DNA of 64,000 nucleotides from Sphingomonas lutea (GTDB lineage: Bacteria > Pseudomonadota > Alphaproteobacteria > Sphingomonadales > Sphingomonadaceae), in contig NZ_CP060718.1 in the NCBI RefSeq assembly GCF_014396785.1, positions 888,501 through 952,500 of the forward strand, in the 5' to 3' direction. Under the pieces are notes generated by a model that did no database searches, was not told where the DNA came from, and was given only the letters and a program-made list of their open reading frames with translations. Both the position numbers and the translations under genes were made by a program. Within the stretch, counting starts at the first letter, position 1. Each line of letters begins with the position of its first letter. Shown piece after piece: positions 1-8,291 of the stretch.

Positions 1-2
1 CG

Positions 3-1007
3 GTGACGATTTCGCACCCGGTCTTGCCGACGGGCGCATCGATGATCGGAACGAGCACGTTCGCAACGATCCTCGAGGCACCGCCAAGCCCGACCGGCGA
101 TGTCGCCCCGCAGCGCAACGACTTCGTCAGCCAGGAACATTGGTACGCGCGCGAGAACGGCATCAGCGTCGCCGAAGCGAAAAAGCGCATGGCAGATCAG
201 CAGGCGATCAGCGCCGAGTTCGAGGGGCTGCGCGCGCGCCTGGCGGCGAACGAAAGCGACAATTACACGGGCGTGCGCATGGTCCACCAGCCCGACTGGG
301 GCTATATTTTCTACTTCAAGCGCGACGCCGCCGCGACGCTCGCCCGCCACACGCGCAACCCGCGCTTCCGGGCAGCGCCGGGCCGCTTCACCGATGCCGA
401 AATCAAGGCGTTGGTCCAGCCCTGGGCGGAGCGCTTCGGCAAGGCCGGGATCATGGGCGGCTACGGCGTCGACGGCACCACCGGCACGGCGCAGATGATG
501 ATGAGCGTCGACCGCGAGGAATATCGCGCGATCGCGGCGCGCGAAGGCTGGGGTACGCCGCCCGACGGAATTGCGCTCGAATTCAGCCGCTCGTTGGCAA
601 TCCCGGCTGTCGACCCGCGCGTTGCGGGCCTCCTTCGCGGGTTCGCTTATGAATCGCGCGCGACGGTGATCCAGCTCGAAGCGGGCTTTTCGGGCCGGAT
701 CATCCTTCATGACGGCTGCTTGCGGCTCGGCAAGGCCGACGGGCCGCTCGTGGTGTTCCACCGCGAAACGGGCATCGGGCTCGACCGCCAAGGATATCTT
801 GCGCTGATCGACCGCCACAGCGGCAAGCCGCTCGGGCGCATCGGCGAAATGATGAGTTGGGCCGGACCGAACGAGGCCAAGGACTATGTTGGTCTCGACG
901 CGCTCAAGGCGGCGTGCGGCGGCAACGGGTCGGTGATCAACGCCGGCAGCCCCGAGAGCCGGGCGCGGTTCGAGGCGCGTCATCCTTCGTCCCGGTCGCG
1001 GGGCTAG
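3..1007 (+). CDS. hypothetical protein, probably 5'-truncated by the window
   Basis: I do not recognise this 334-residue protein. The first usable start is a GTG two bases into the window, with no visible ribosome site, so the true start probably lies upstream. An early segment (about residues 46-66, containing HWYARENGISVAEAKKR) is helical with regularly spaced Ala and Arg. It is followed by an aromatic stretch (DWGYIFYFKRD) and a Gly-rich centre, and no catalytic motif stands out. Two Cys (in HDGCLRL and AACGGNG) could form a disulfide if the protein is exported, but the N-terminus is missing and a signal peptide cannot be judged. The gene ends 46 bases before the glycoside hydrolase gene on the same strand. 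Codon use resembles its neighbours and nothing suggests transfer. Confidence 0.6.
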   Translation: MTISHPVLPTGASMIGTSTFATILEAPPSPTGDVAPQRNDFVSQEHWYARENGISVAEAKKRMADQQAISAEFEGLRARLAANESDNYTGVRMVHQPDWGYIFYFKRDAAATLARHTRNPRFRAAPGRFTDAEIKALVQPWAERFGKAGIMGGYGVDGTTGTAQMMMSVDREEYRAIAAREGWGTPPDGIALEFSRSLAIPAVDPRVAGLLRGFAYESRATVIQLEAGFSGRIILHDGCLRLGKADGPLVVFHRETGIGLDRQGYLALIDRHSGKPLGRIGEMMSWAGPNEAKDYVGLDALKAACGGNGSVINAGSPESRARFEARHPSSRSRG

Positions 1008-1053
1008 CCGCGCCCAGGGCTCGATTCGCGCGCCCAAGCATTGATGCGGCCTC

Positions 1054-2208
1054 ATGACCGGACAACATGGCCAGATGTTTGCCAGCTTCTTCCAGGCTGG
1101 GTTCGAATGTTCGTCGCATCGGCGGCGCGATGGCGTGCGCCTCGACCTCATCCGCGCCACCGGGCACGATCGGCATGCGCTGGGCGATTATCGCCAGTGC
1201 CGCGAACACGGGCTGCGCACCATCCGCGATGGCCTGCGCTGGCACCGGATCGAGACCGCGCCGGGCCACTATGATTGGTCGAGCTGGCTCCCGATGCTCG
1301 AAGCGGCGGAGGAAGCGGGGGTCGAAATCATCTGGGACCTGTTCCACTACGGCTCGCCCGACCATGTCGATCAGGCCGGCCGCGACTTTTCCAAGCGCTT
1401 CACCGATTTCGCCATGGCCGCGCTGGAGGTGCGCAAGTCGGTCACCGACGCCGCGCCGCGGGTGTGCCCGCTCAATGAGATCAACTTCCTCGCCTGGGCG
1501 GTGGACGACGGTTACATCCCGTCCGACGGGCCCGACGAACGCGGCTGGATGAAGGAACAACTGGTCCGCGCGGCCATCGCGTCGTCGAAAGCGATCAAGC
1601 GAGACTACCCGGACAGCATCGTCATTTCGGCCGAACCGCTGATTCACATCGCGCCGCATGACCGGCGCCGAAGCACCGTGCGCGCCGCCGAAGCCAATCT
1701 CCGCGGCATGTACGAAGCCTATGACTGGATCATGGGTTTCGAAGCGCCCGAATTGGGCGGCGATCCTTCGCTGATGGATGTCGTCGGCCTCAACTTCTAC
1801 CCGCACAACCAATGGTATTTCGAAGGCCCGACTATTCCCCTGGGCCACCATGAATATCGCCCGCTGGCCGACATGCTGGTTGAAATGGCGACGCGTTACG
1901 GCAAGCCCCTGATGCTGTCGGAAACCGGGGCCGAGGGGTCGGGCCGGGCGTCATGGCTGCACTATGTCTGCGGCGAGGTGCGAGAGGCGATGGTCAAAGG
2001 CGTGAAGGTGGAAGGGATTTGTCTTTACCCGATCACCGCCTACCCGGGCTGGGACAACAGCCGCCACTGCGATGCCGGATTGTTTTCAACCATCACGGCC
2101 AACGGCACGCGGCACGTGGACGGGCGCCTGCTGGCTGAGCTTGAAGCGCAGCGTGCGTTGTTCGGGAGCGGAGACGCGAAGACGCCGCGGCTTTCCCTGG
2201 CTAGGTAA
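1054..2208 (+). CDS. clan GH-A glycoside hydrolase, beta-glucosidase-like
   Basis: This 384-residue protein has the look of a TIM-barrel retaining glycosidase. An Asn-Glu pair at residues 141-142 (CPLNEINF) fits the acid/base of clan GH-A, and Glu290 in LMLSETGAEG fits the nucleophile at the end of strand seven. The strand-one region, GFECSSHRRRDGVRLDLI, and the following DYRQCREHGLRTIRDGLRW are typical of GH1-like proteins in polysaccharide loci. There is no signal peptide, so it is probably cytoplasmic. Start choice is uncertain: ATG at 1054 is used, ATG at 1075 is possible, and neither has a strong ribosome site. It converges on the GH43 gene with an 8-base overlap of the 3' ends. The exact substrate cannot be read from the sequence. 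Confidence 0.75.
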   Translation: MTGQHGQMFASFFQAGFECSSHRRRDGVRLDLIRATGHDRHALGDYRQCREHGLRTIRDGLRWHRIETAPGHYDWSSWLPMLEAAEEAGVEIIWDLFHYGSPDHVDQAGRDFSKRFTDFAMAALEVRKSVTDAAPRVCPLNEINFLAWAVDDGYIPSDGPDERGWMKEQLVRAAIASSKAIKRDYPDSIVISAEPLIHIAPHDRRRSTVRAAEANLRGMYEAYDWIMGFEAPELGGDPSLMDVVGLNFYPHNQWYFEGPTIPLGHHEYRPLADMLVEMATRYGKPLMLSETGAEGSGRASWLHYVCGEVREAMVKGVKVEGICLYPITAYPGWDNSRHCDAGLFSTITANGTRHVDGRLLAELEAQRALFGSGDAKTPRLSLAR

Positions 2209-3210
2209 TCGGCGCCGGTTGCGGGCCTTCCGACGGGGTGCCGACGAACGGCCAGCCGTCGCGCCAGATGATGCGGTCGATAAGGAGGATGCGGCGGCTG
2301 TTGATCAGGTCGTCCTGATGCTGGCGTGGCCGGTTCACGTCGATCGCATGATAGACGATCCAATGCTGTCCGGCCTTGTCGGTGACGATCGCATTGTGCC
2401 CGGGCGCGAGCCAACGCTCGCTTTTGAACAGCATCAGGCTGTGGGGGATACCGCGCGCCTCCTCGAGTGTCTCGAACGGGCCGGTGGGGAGGGTGAGCGG
2501 GCAACCATCACGCCATATTCGGCATCCGGCCCGCAGCAATTGTCGCCCGAGTAGAACAGATAATAGAATCCGTCGTGGGCGATCACCCAAGCGGCTTCCA
2601 CCAGGCGCGGGAATGCGCCGGGCAGGGGATTCGGCCAGATCAGATCGACCGGCACGCTGTCAGGCGCGAAGGACAACCCGTCGGCGCTCAGTTCCTGCAC
2701 GCGAATCGGCTGGAAGCCCGATCCCCAATAAAGATAGCGCTTGCCCGACGCGGGATCGTCGAGGACCATCGGGTCGATATATTCGAAGCCCAGTCCCAGC
2801 AGCAGCGGCATGCCGGCATCGACGAACGGCCCCGAGGGCGATGTTGCGGTCGCAATGGCCAGGCAATGACCGCGCTCGGGCACATCGCAGACATCCGGCG
2901 TCGCCGAATAATACATGACGTACCGGTCGCCATCGCGAACGACATAGGGCGCCCAGAAATCCTGCGTTTCGCGCGCCCAGCCGGGACGGTCGGGAAAGGC
3001 GTCGCCCAGATGCTGCCAATGGACCAGGTCGCGTGAGCGAGCGACCTGGATGTTGACCCACGCGCCTTGCCGCTTCGTCTGCGTGGCATAAGCATAATAG
3101 AAGCCGTCCGGGGCAAGCAGCACGGATGGATCGGGGAAATCCTCGTCCAGGATCGGGTTGGCGTAGGTCCCGGTGACGGTAGCTGGGATCGCTAGGTCAG
3201 GCGCATTCAC
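2201..3210 (-). CDS. GH43-like glycoside hydrolase (frameshifted in this sequence)
   Basis: Five-bladed propeller glycosidase of the GH43/GH32 type, acting on arabinose, xylose or galactofuranose-like sugars. The N-terminal part carries the base Asp in DFPDPSVLL, the pKa-modulating Asp in EYIDPMVLDD and the acid Glu in RLVEAAWV. The reading frame breaks at the GGGG run 2486-2489: reading the minus strand, VARSPSP loses frame, while one extra C restores VARSPSPTGPFETLEEARG and continues to the stop at 2201. The complete protein would be about 336 residues. It starts with GTG at 3210, which overlaps the glf stop by 4 bases (GTGA), so it is translationally coupled to glf. With a 3-residue catalytic set intact, I take the break to be a missing base in the assembly rather than real decay. 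Confidence 0.75.
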
Positions 3211-4367
3211 GCAGCGGCAACGGCATCCGCGTTGTGAGGTTCCCGCTTCCCGTCCATCCGCCGGAAGGTCGCCAGCGCCTGCCCGACGATCTGGTCCATA
3301 TTGTAATAGCGGTACGTCGCCAGGCGCCCGACGAAGGTCACACCCTCCGTCTCGTCGCCAAGCGCTTCGTAGCGCTTGAACAGTTCCTGGTTCTCGGCAC
3401 GCGGGATCGGATAATAAGGATCACCCTCGGCCGACGGATATTCGTAGGTGATCGTCGTCACCGGCGCCTGCTGGCCGGTCAGATGCTTATATTCGCTGAT
3501 CCGCGTGTAGGGAACGTCCGGGGCAGGATAATTGACCGTGCCCGTGTCCTGGAAGCGCTCCTGCTCGAGCGTCTGATGGTCGAACGTCAGGCTGCGGTAG
3601 GGCAATTTGCCGAAGCGGTGATCGAAATATTCGTCGATCGGCCCTGTAAAGATCAAATGCCCGTAGTCGACGCTGTCGCGGACCTCGCGGAAATCGACCC
3701 CGGTGCGCACCTCGATATTGGGGTGGTCAAGCATCCGCTCGAACATCCGCGTGTAGCCCTCCGCCGGCATCGCCTGGAAGCTGTCGGTGAAATAGCGGTC
3801 ATCGGTGTTGGTTCGCGTCGGGATGCGCGACGTGACCGACTTGTCGAGCTCGCTTGGGTCGAGGCCCCATTGCTTGCGCGTATAGCCCTGGAAGAACAGC
3901 TCGTAGAGCTCGCGCCCGACGGCATTGACGACCACGTCCTCGGACGTTTGGATATCCGCCACCGGCTCGGCGCGCGACGCGAGATAGGCGGCGGCGTCCT
4001 CGTCGGTCTTGAGGTCGAGGTCGAACAATTCGTTGAGCGTCGTCCGGTTGATCGGGATCGGCACCAGCCGGTCACGCACGACTGCGCGGACGCGGTGCTC
4101 GTACGGCCGCCATTCCGTGAACTGCGACAGATAATCGACGACCTGGTCGCTGTTCGTGTGGAAGATGTGCGGCCCGTACTTGTGATAGAGGATGCCCGCC
4201 TCATTGGGCTCGTCATAGGCGTTGCCGCCAATGTGCGGCCGCCGGTCGATCAGCAGCACCTTGGCGTCATGCTGGGAGGCAAGGCGCTCGGCAAGCACGG
4301 AGCCGGCAAAGCCGGCTCCGACGATCAGATAATCGTAATGCTCGCGGCCCGATTGGTCGCCGATCAT
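3207..4367 (-). CDS. glf: UDP-galactopyranose mutase
   Basis: FAD enzyme that interconverts UDP-galactopyranose and UDP-galactofuranose, feeding galactofuranose into surface glycans. The 386 residues match the family length. The dinucleotide-binding site YDYLIVGAGFAGSVLAERLA is at residues 11-30, followed by the characteristic HIGGNAYDE and YGPHIFHTNSD segments. Arg-rich and aromatic substrate-site signatures such as YTRKQWG and PVTTITYEYP are present, and the C-terminal ATYRYYNMDQ loop is typical. ATG at 4367 overlaps the stop of the upstream glycosyltransferase by 4 bases (ATGA), and its own stop overlaps the GH43 start, so the three minus-strand genes form one tightly coupled operon. Confident assignment. 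Confidence 0.93.
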   Translation of the reverse strand: MIGDQSGREHYDYLIVGAGFAGSVLAERLASQHDAKVLLIDRRPHIGGNAYDEPNEAGILYHKYGPHIFHTNSDQVVDYLSQFTEWRPYEHRVRAVVRDRLVPIPINRTTLNELFDLDLKTDEDAAAYLASRAEPVADIQTSEDVVVNAVGRELYELFFQGYTRKQWGLDPSELDKSVTSRIPTRTNTDDRYFTDSFQAMPAEGYTRMFERMLDHPNIEVRTGVDFREVRDSVDYGHLIFTGPIDEYFDHRFGKLPYRSLTFDHQTLEQERFQDTGTVNYPAPDVPYTRISEYKHLTGQQAPVTTITYEYPSAEGDPYYPIPRAENQELFKRYEALGDETEGVTFVGRLATYRYYNMDQIVGQALATFRRMDGKREPHNADAVAAA

Positions 4368-5608
4368 TCGGCCGCCACGAGCAGCGCGGGATTGTCGACT
4401 TGTTCGCCCATGACCTGGTCGATCAGGCCCGCCATGCGCGCCTGGACGATGTCCCAGCTGGCCGCGGACAGCATCAGGTCGGCTTCCGCCAGCCAGCCGC
4501 TTTCAGGATCGCGGCTAAGCGCAAGCGCCTTGTCGCATGCCTCGGCAAAGCCTTCGGCGTCCCCGGCGATCTGCACCCCTTCGAGGTGGCCGTAATGGCG
4601 CACGACGTCGCGCACCGGGGTCGACACGACAGGCTTCCCACCGGCGAGATATTCGGGCGTCTTGGTGGGCGAGATGAATTCGGTCGATTCGTTCATCGCG
4701 AAGGGCATCAGCGCCACGTCCCAGCCAGCAAGATAGGCCGGAAGCTGGCCGTAGGTCTTGCTGCCGAGATAGTGGATGTTGGGCCGCTTGGGCAGATCCT
4801 CGTCCGAGATCTTGACCACCGGGCCGACCATCACGAACGACCAATCGGGGCGCATTTCGGCGACCTTGGCAAGAAGGTCGACATCGAACCGCTCGTCGAG
4901 GACGCCGTAGAAGCCAAGGCGCGGCTTGGGCAGCTCTTCCTGGTCGGCTGGGTCGAACAGGCGTGCGCGGGCTTGGGCGAAGTGCGCGCGATCGACCGAC
5001 GAGGGGAAGCAATGGACGCTGTGATGGCGGTCCTTCTTCGCCTCGTACAGGCTCGACCCGCCCGTGAAGACGAGGTCGGCGCGGTCAATGAGTTCCTGCT
5101 CGAGCTCGAGCAATTTGACCGGCGCAAATTTGAACTTGGACAATTCGTCCATCGCATCGAACACGGTCACGTCGGCCGCAAGATGCCGCGAGAACGGCAG
5201 CATCATGGGCGTGTAATACCAGCTGAGCAGCGGACCCTTGATCGTCGCGACATGCGCATCGAGCAGGCGCGCCAAGGCGGCATCGCGCGCGTCCTCGGGC
5301 ATGCCCTCGGGCAAATGGGGCACGACAATGCGCACGTTGGCGACATCGTCCGCCTCGCGCACCTTGAGGAACGGCGTCTCCTTGCGGCCGATCTCGACCG
5401 GTTCCTCCCAGTAGATGACAGGCATCGTCCGCGCGAAGCGGCTCATCAGATGCTGCGGGCGCTGAAACACGAAATTCCACCGCAAGTGCGAAAAGCAGAT
5501 CAAGGTTGGGGCGTGCGGATCCTTCGCCGGTTGTTCGGACGAAGTCTCGACAGGCACGCCGACGCGCGTAAGCATTTCTCTGTTTACCCCTATGAATGGA
5601 CCCAACAT
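4364..5608 (-). CDS. GT-B glycosyltransferase (GT4-like)
   Basis: Cytoplasmic sugar transferase of 414 residues. The N-terminal half starts around LICFSHLRWNFVFQRPQHLMSR, a segment common in transferases encoded beside glf. The C-terminal half carries the nucleotide-sugar half-site: GFYGVLDERFD, NIHYLGSKTYGQLPAYLAGWDVALMP and then SPTKTPEYLAGGKPVVSTP, where a Lys and Glu fit the GT4 donor site. First gene of the operon with glf and GH43, so a galactofuranosyl or related transferase is a reasonable inference, but the acceptor is unknown. Start is uncertain: ATG 5608 gives 414 residues with no ribosome site, whereas ATG 5575 (residue 12) has AGGGG about 11 bases upstream. Confidence 0.82.
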   Translation of the reverse strand: MLGPFIGVNREMLTRVGVPVETSSEQPAKDPHAPTLICFSHLRWNFVFQRPQHLMSRFARTMPVIYWEEPVEIGRKETPFLKVREADDVANVRIVVPHLPEGMPEDARDAALARLLDAHVATIKGPLLSWYYTPMMLPFSRHLAADVTVFDAMDELSKFKFAPVKLLELEQELIDRADLVFTGGSSLYEAKKDRHHSVHCFPSSVDRAHFAQARARLFDPADQEELPKPRLGFYGVLDERFDVDLLAKVAEMRPDWSFVMVGPVVKISDEDLPKRPNIHYLGSKTYGQLPAYLAGWDVALMPFAMNESTEFISPTKTPEYLAGGKPVVSTPVRDVVRHYGHLEGVQIAGDAEGFAEACDKALALSRDPESGWLAEADLMLSAASWDIVQARMAGLIDQVMGEQVDNPALLVAAE

Positions 5609-5754
5609 CTGAACGGCAGGCCGCCGACGCTGGTTCCGTCGAACTAATCGAAGTTAGGTAATAATCCCACATATTGCAGTGCAGCACGCGCCAGCGCGCC
5701 CGATTGACGCGCCAAGCCGCCCTGTGGAACAGCGCGGGGAACAGGGAGGCCATC

Positions 5755-7287
5755 TTGGCGACAACCATCGAGGAACTGGAAAAACGCCGCGAACAGGCCC
5801 GTTTGGGCGGTGGCGAGAAGCGCATTGCGGCGCAGCACGCCAAGGGCCGGCTGACCGCACGGGAGCGGCTGAGCGTGCTGCTCGATTCCGGCAGCTTCGA
5901 AGAATATGACATGTTCGTCGAACATAATTGCGCCGACTTCGGGATGGAGACGCAGAAGATCCCCGGCGACGGCGTCGTCACCGGATCGGGCACGATCAAC
6001 GGCCGGCTGGTCTATGTTTTCGCGCAGGATTTCACCGTGTTCGGCGGGTCGCTGTCGGAACGCCATGCGCAGAAGATCTGCAAGATCATGGACATGGCGA
6101 TGAAGGTCGGCGCGCCGGTCATCGGCCTCAACGACAGCGGCGGTGCGCGCATCCAGGAGGGCGTCGCCAGCCTCGGCGGCTATGCCGAGGTGTTCCAGCG
6201 CAACGTCCTCGCCAGCGGCGTCGTGCCGCAGATCAGCCTGATCATGGGGCCGTGCGCGGGCGGCGCGGTCTATTCGCCGGCGATGACCGACTTCATCTTC
6301 ATGGTGAAGGACAGCAGCTACATGTTCGTCACCGGCCCCGACGTGGTGAAGACGGTAACCAACGAGGTGGTGACGCAGGAGGAACTGGGCGGCGCGGTCA
6401 CGCATACGACCAAGTCGGGCGTCGCCGATGTCGCGTTTGAGAACGACATCGACGCATTGCTCGCGACGCGCGAATTCTTCGACTTCCTGCCTTTATCCAA
6501 CCGCCACGATCTGCCCGAGCGGCCGAGCGAGGACCCGGCCGAGCGCATCGAGGACAGCCTCGACACCCTGATCCCGCCGAGCGCGGCAACGCCCTACGAC
6601 ATGCACGAGCTGATCCGGAAGGTTGCCGACGAGGGCGATTTTTTCGAGCTCCAGCCCAAGCATGCCGCCAACATCCTGACCGGGTTCATCCGCATCGAGG
6701 GGCGCACGGTCGGAGTCGTCGCCAACCAGCCGATGGTGCTCGCCGGCGTGCTGGATATTGCGTCATCGAAGAAGGGCGCGCGTTTCGTCCGTTTTTGCGA
6801 CGCCTTCGACATCCCGATCCTGACCTTTGTCGACGTCCCCGGCTTCCTCCCCGGCGTCGCGCAGGAGCATAACGGGATCATCAAGAACGGCGCCAAATTG
6901 CTGTTCGCCTATGCCGAGGCGACCGTGCCCAAGATCACCGTGATCACGCGCAAGGCCTATGGCGGCGCCTATGACGTGATGGCCTCCAAGCACCTGCGCG
7001 GCGACCTCAACTACGCCTGGCCGACCGCCGAGATCGCGGTGATGGGCGCCAAAGGCGCGGTCGAAATCATCTTCCGCAAGGATGCCGGCAACGCCGAGGA
7101 AATCGCCAAGCGCACGGCGGAGTATGAAGAGCGCTTCGCCAACCCCTTCGTCGCCGCAAGCAAGGGCTTCATCGACGAGGTGATCATGCCGCACTCGACG
7201 CGGCGTCGCGTGGCGATGGGGCTACGCAAGCTGCGCAACAAGCAGCTCGAGAATCCGTGGAAGAAACACGATAATATTCCGCTGTGA
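5755..7287 (+). CDS. pccB: propionyl-CoA carboxylase beta subunit (carboxyltransferase)
   Basis: Carboxyltransferase subunit that moves CO2 from carboxybiotin to propionyl-CoA, giving methylmalonyl-CoA; it partners with PccA encoded at 10957. Crotonase-fold halves are clear: the N-terminal half contains [20 protein letters not shown] and the oxyanion Gly-Gly of [16 protein letters not shown]; the C-terminal half contains [19 protein letters not shown] and [14 protein letters not shown] chose TTG 5755 because GGGAGG sits seven bases upstream and the resulting 510 residues match the family; an in-frame start at 5674 would add 27 residues unlike the family. The gene diverges from the glycosyltransferase across about 146 bases that must hold both promoters. 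Its stop overlaps the next start (GTGA). Confidence 0.95.
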   Translation: MATTIEELEKRREQARLGGGEKRIAAQHAKGRLTARERLSVLLDSGSFEEYDMFVEHNCADFGMETQKIPGDGVVTGSGTINGRLVYVFAQDFTVFGGSLSERHAQKICKIMDMAMKVGAPVIGLNDSGGARIQEGVASLGGYAEVFQRNVLASGVVPQISLIMGPCAGGAVYSPAMTDFIFMVKDSSYMFVTGPDVVKTVTNEVVTQEELGGAVTHTTKSGVADVAFENDIDALLATREFFDFLPLSNRHDLPERPSEDPAERIEDSLDTLIPPSAATPYDMHELIRKVADEGDFFELQPKHAANILTGFIRIEGRTVGVVANQPMVLAGVLDIASSKKGARFVRFCDAFDIPILTFVDVPGFLPGVAQEHNGIIKNGAKLLFAYAEATVPKITVITRKAYGGAYDVMASKHLRGDLNYAWPTAEIAVMGAKGAVEIIFRKDAGNAEEIAKRTAEYEERFANPFVAASKGFIDEVIMPHSTRRRVAMGLRKLRNKQLENPWKKHDNIPL

Positions 7288-7741
7288 GCGCCTACACCGC
7301 CACCATCCGCTGGACCCGCTCAGGCGAGGGCGACTTCGTGAAGGGGCAGTACAGCCGCGCGCATGAGTGGGTGTTTGATGGCGGCGCGGTGGTGCCGGCG
7401 TCGGCGAGCCCGCACATCGTGCCGGCCCGTGGTTCAACGCGGCGGGGGTCGATCCGGAGGAGGCGTTCGTGGCGTCGTTGTCGTCGTGTCACATGCTGTT
7501 CTTCCTCGACTTCGCGAAGCGGGGCGGCTGGACGGTTGAGGGCTATGTCGATGAGGCCGATGGCGTGATGGGCAAGCGTGCCGACGGCAGGATGGCGATG
7601 ACCCGCGTGACCCTGCGGCCGAAGGTCGAATGGGCCGGCGACGCGCCGGATGCGGCGGCGATCGCGGATCTTCACCACCGGGCGCATGACGCCTGCTTCA
7701 TCGCCAATTCGGTGACCAGCGAGGTCGTCATTGACCACTAA
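7284..7741 (+). CDS. OsmC-like family protein (frameshifted in this sequence)
   Basis: Small peroxiredoxin-like OsmC/Ohr-fold protein. The N-terminal strand pair [14 protein letters not shown]...[12 protein letters not shown] and the core helix [16 protein letters not shown], with the conserved Cys, are typical. The frame breaks at the CCC run 7426-7428: one extra C gives [28 protein letters not shown] and reaches the stop at 7741, for about 152 residues. GTG at 7284 overlaps the pccB stop. I see only one of the two Cys used by Ohr/OsmC peroxidases in the usual positions; a second Cys lies near the end (HDACFIANS), which fits the family pattern. Genes of this type often sit inside propionate operons, but a role in that pathway is unproven. 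Confidence 0.72.
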
Positions 7742-7745
7742 CCGC

Positions 7746-7831
7746 TCGTCCTGAGCGGAGCGCGAAGCGCGGAGTCGAAGGGCGCGTGGCACGACCGCCT
7801 TGCCAGCGCCCTTCGACTTCGCTCAGGACGA
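7746..7831. repeat. palindromic repeat (TCGTCCTGAGC type)
   Basis: Inverted repeat filling most of the gap between the OsmC-like gene and mce. The left arm TCGTCCTGAGC (7746-7756) pairs with GCTCAGGACGA (7821-7831), with inner arms around GGAGTCGAAGGGCGC and GCGCCCTTCGACTTCGC. The same element recurs inside coding sequence at 9813-9885 and 49364-49436. It could fold in RNA and act as a processing or attenuation hairpin, but I cannot show that. Confidence 0.85.
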
Positions 7832-7858
7832 ACCAATGTTGTTCAAGGACAAAGCACC

Positions 7859-8272
7859 ATGAAGCTGGGCAGACTGAACCATGTCGGCGTGGCAACGCCG
7901 TCGATCGAGCGGAGTCTCGAGACCTACCGCACCCTGTTCGGCGCCGAGCCGCATGGCGAGCCGTTCGACCTGCCCGCACAGGGCGTCCGTGTCTGCTTCG
8001 TCGATGCGCCCAACAGCCAGATCGAGCTGATCGAGCCGCTGGGCGCGGACTCGCCGATCGCCAGATTCCTCGAAAAGAACGCGGAAGGCGGGCAGCATCA
8101 CGTTTGCTTCGAGGCGGAGGACATCGACGAGGCGCGTGCGCATTTCGAGGGCAAGGGCGTCCGCATTCTCGGCCCCACCCGCATCGGCGCGCACGGGACG
8201 CCGATCTTCTTCCTCCACCCCAAGGACATGGGTGGCGTGCTCACGGAAATTATGGAAACTCCGAAGCATTGA
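7859..8272 (+). CDS. mce: methylmalonyl-CoA epimerase
   Basis: Vicinal-oxygen-chelate enzyme of 137 residues that converts (S)- to (R)-methylmalonyl-CoA between carboxylase and mutase. Two beta-alpha-beta-beta-beta modules are visible. Metal ligands fit His in LNHVGVATP (about residue 7), a Glu in the QIELIEPLG strand, His in GGQHHVCFEAED and the late Glu in VLTEIM. AAGGAC lies about seven bases before the ATG. Placement between pccB and the mutase agrees with the pathway order. The upstream palindromic repeat means transcription from pccB may be modulated here. Confidence 0.92.
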   Translation: MKLGRLNHVGVATPSIERSLETYRTLFGAEPHGEPFDLPAQGVRVCFVDAPNSQIELIEPLGADSPIARFLEKNAEGGQHHVCFEAEDIDEARAHFEGKGVRILGPTRIGAHGTPIFFLHPKDMGGVLTEIMETPKH

Positions 8273-8291
8273 CGGCTAAGGACCGTCGCGC

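Noticed and set aside
5671..5686. TTGCAGTGCAG upstream of pccB as a short-chain-acyl-CoA regulator site
   Set aside because: Known sites are built on TTTGCAAA; the match is partial and no such regulator gene is adjacent.
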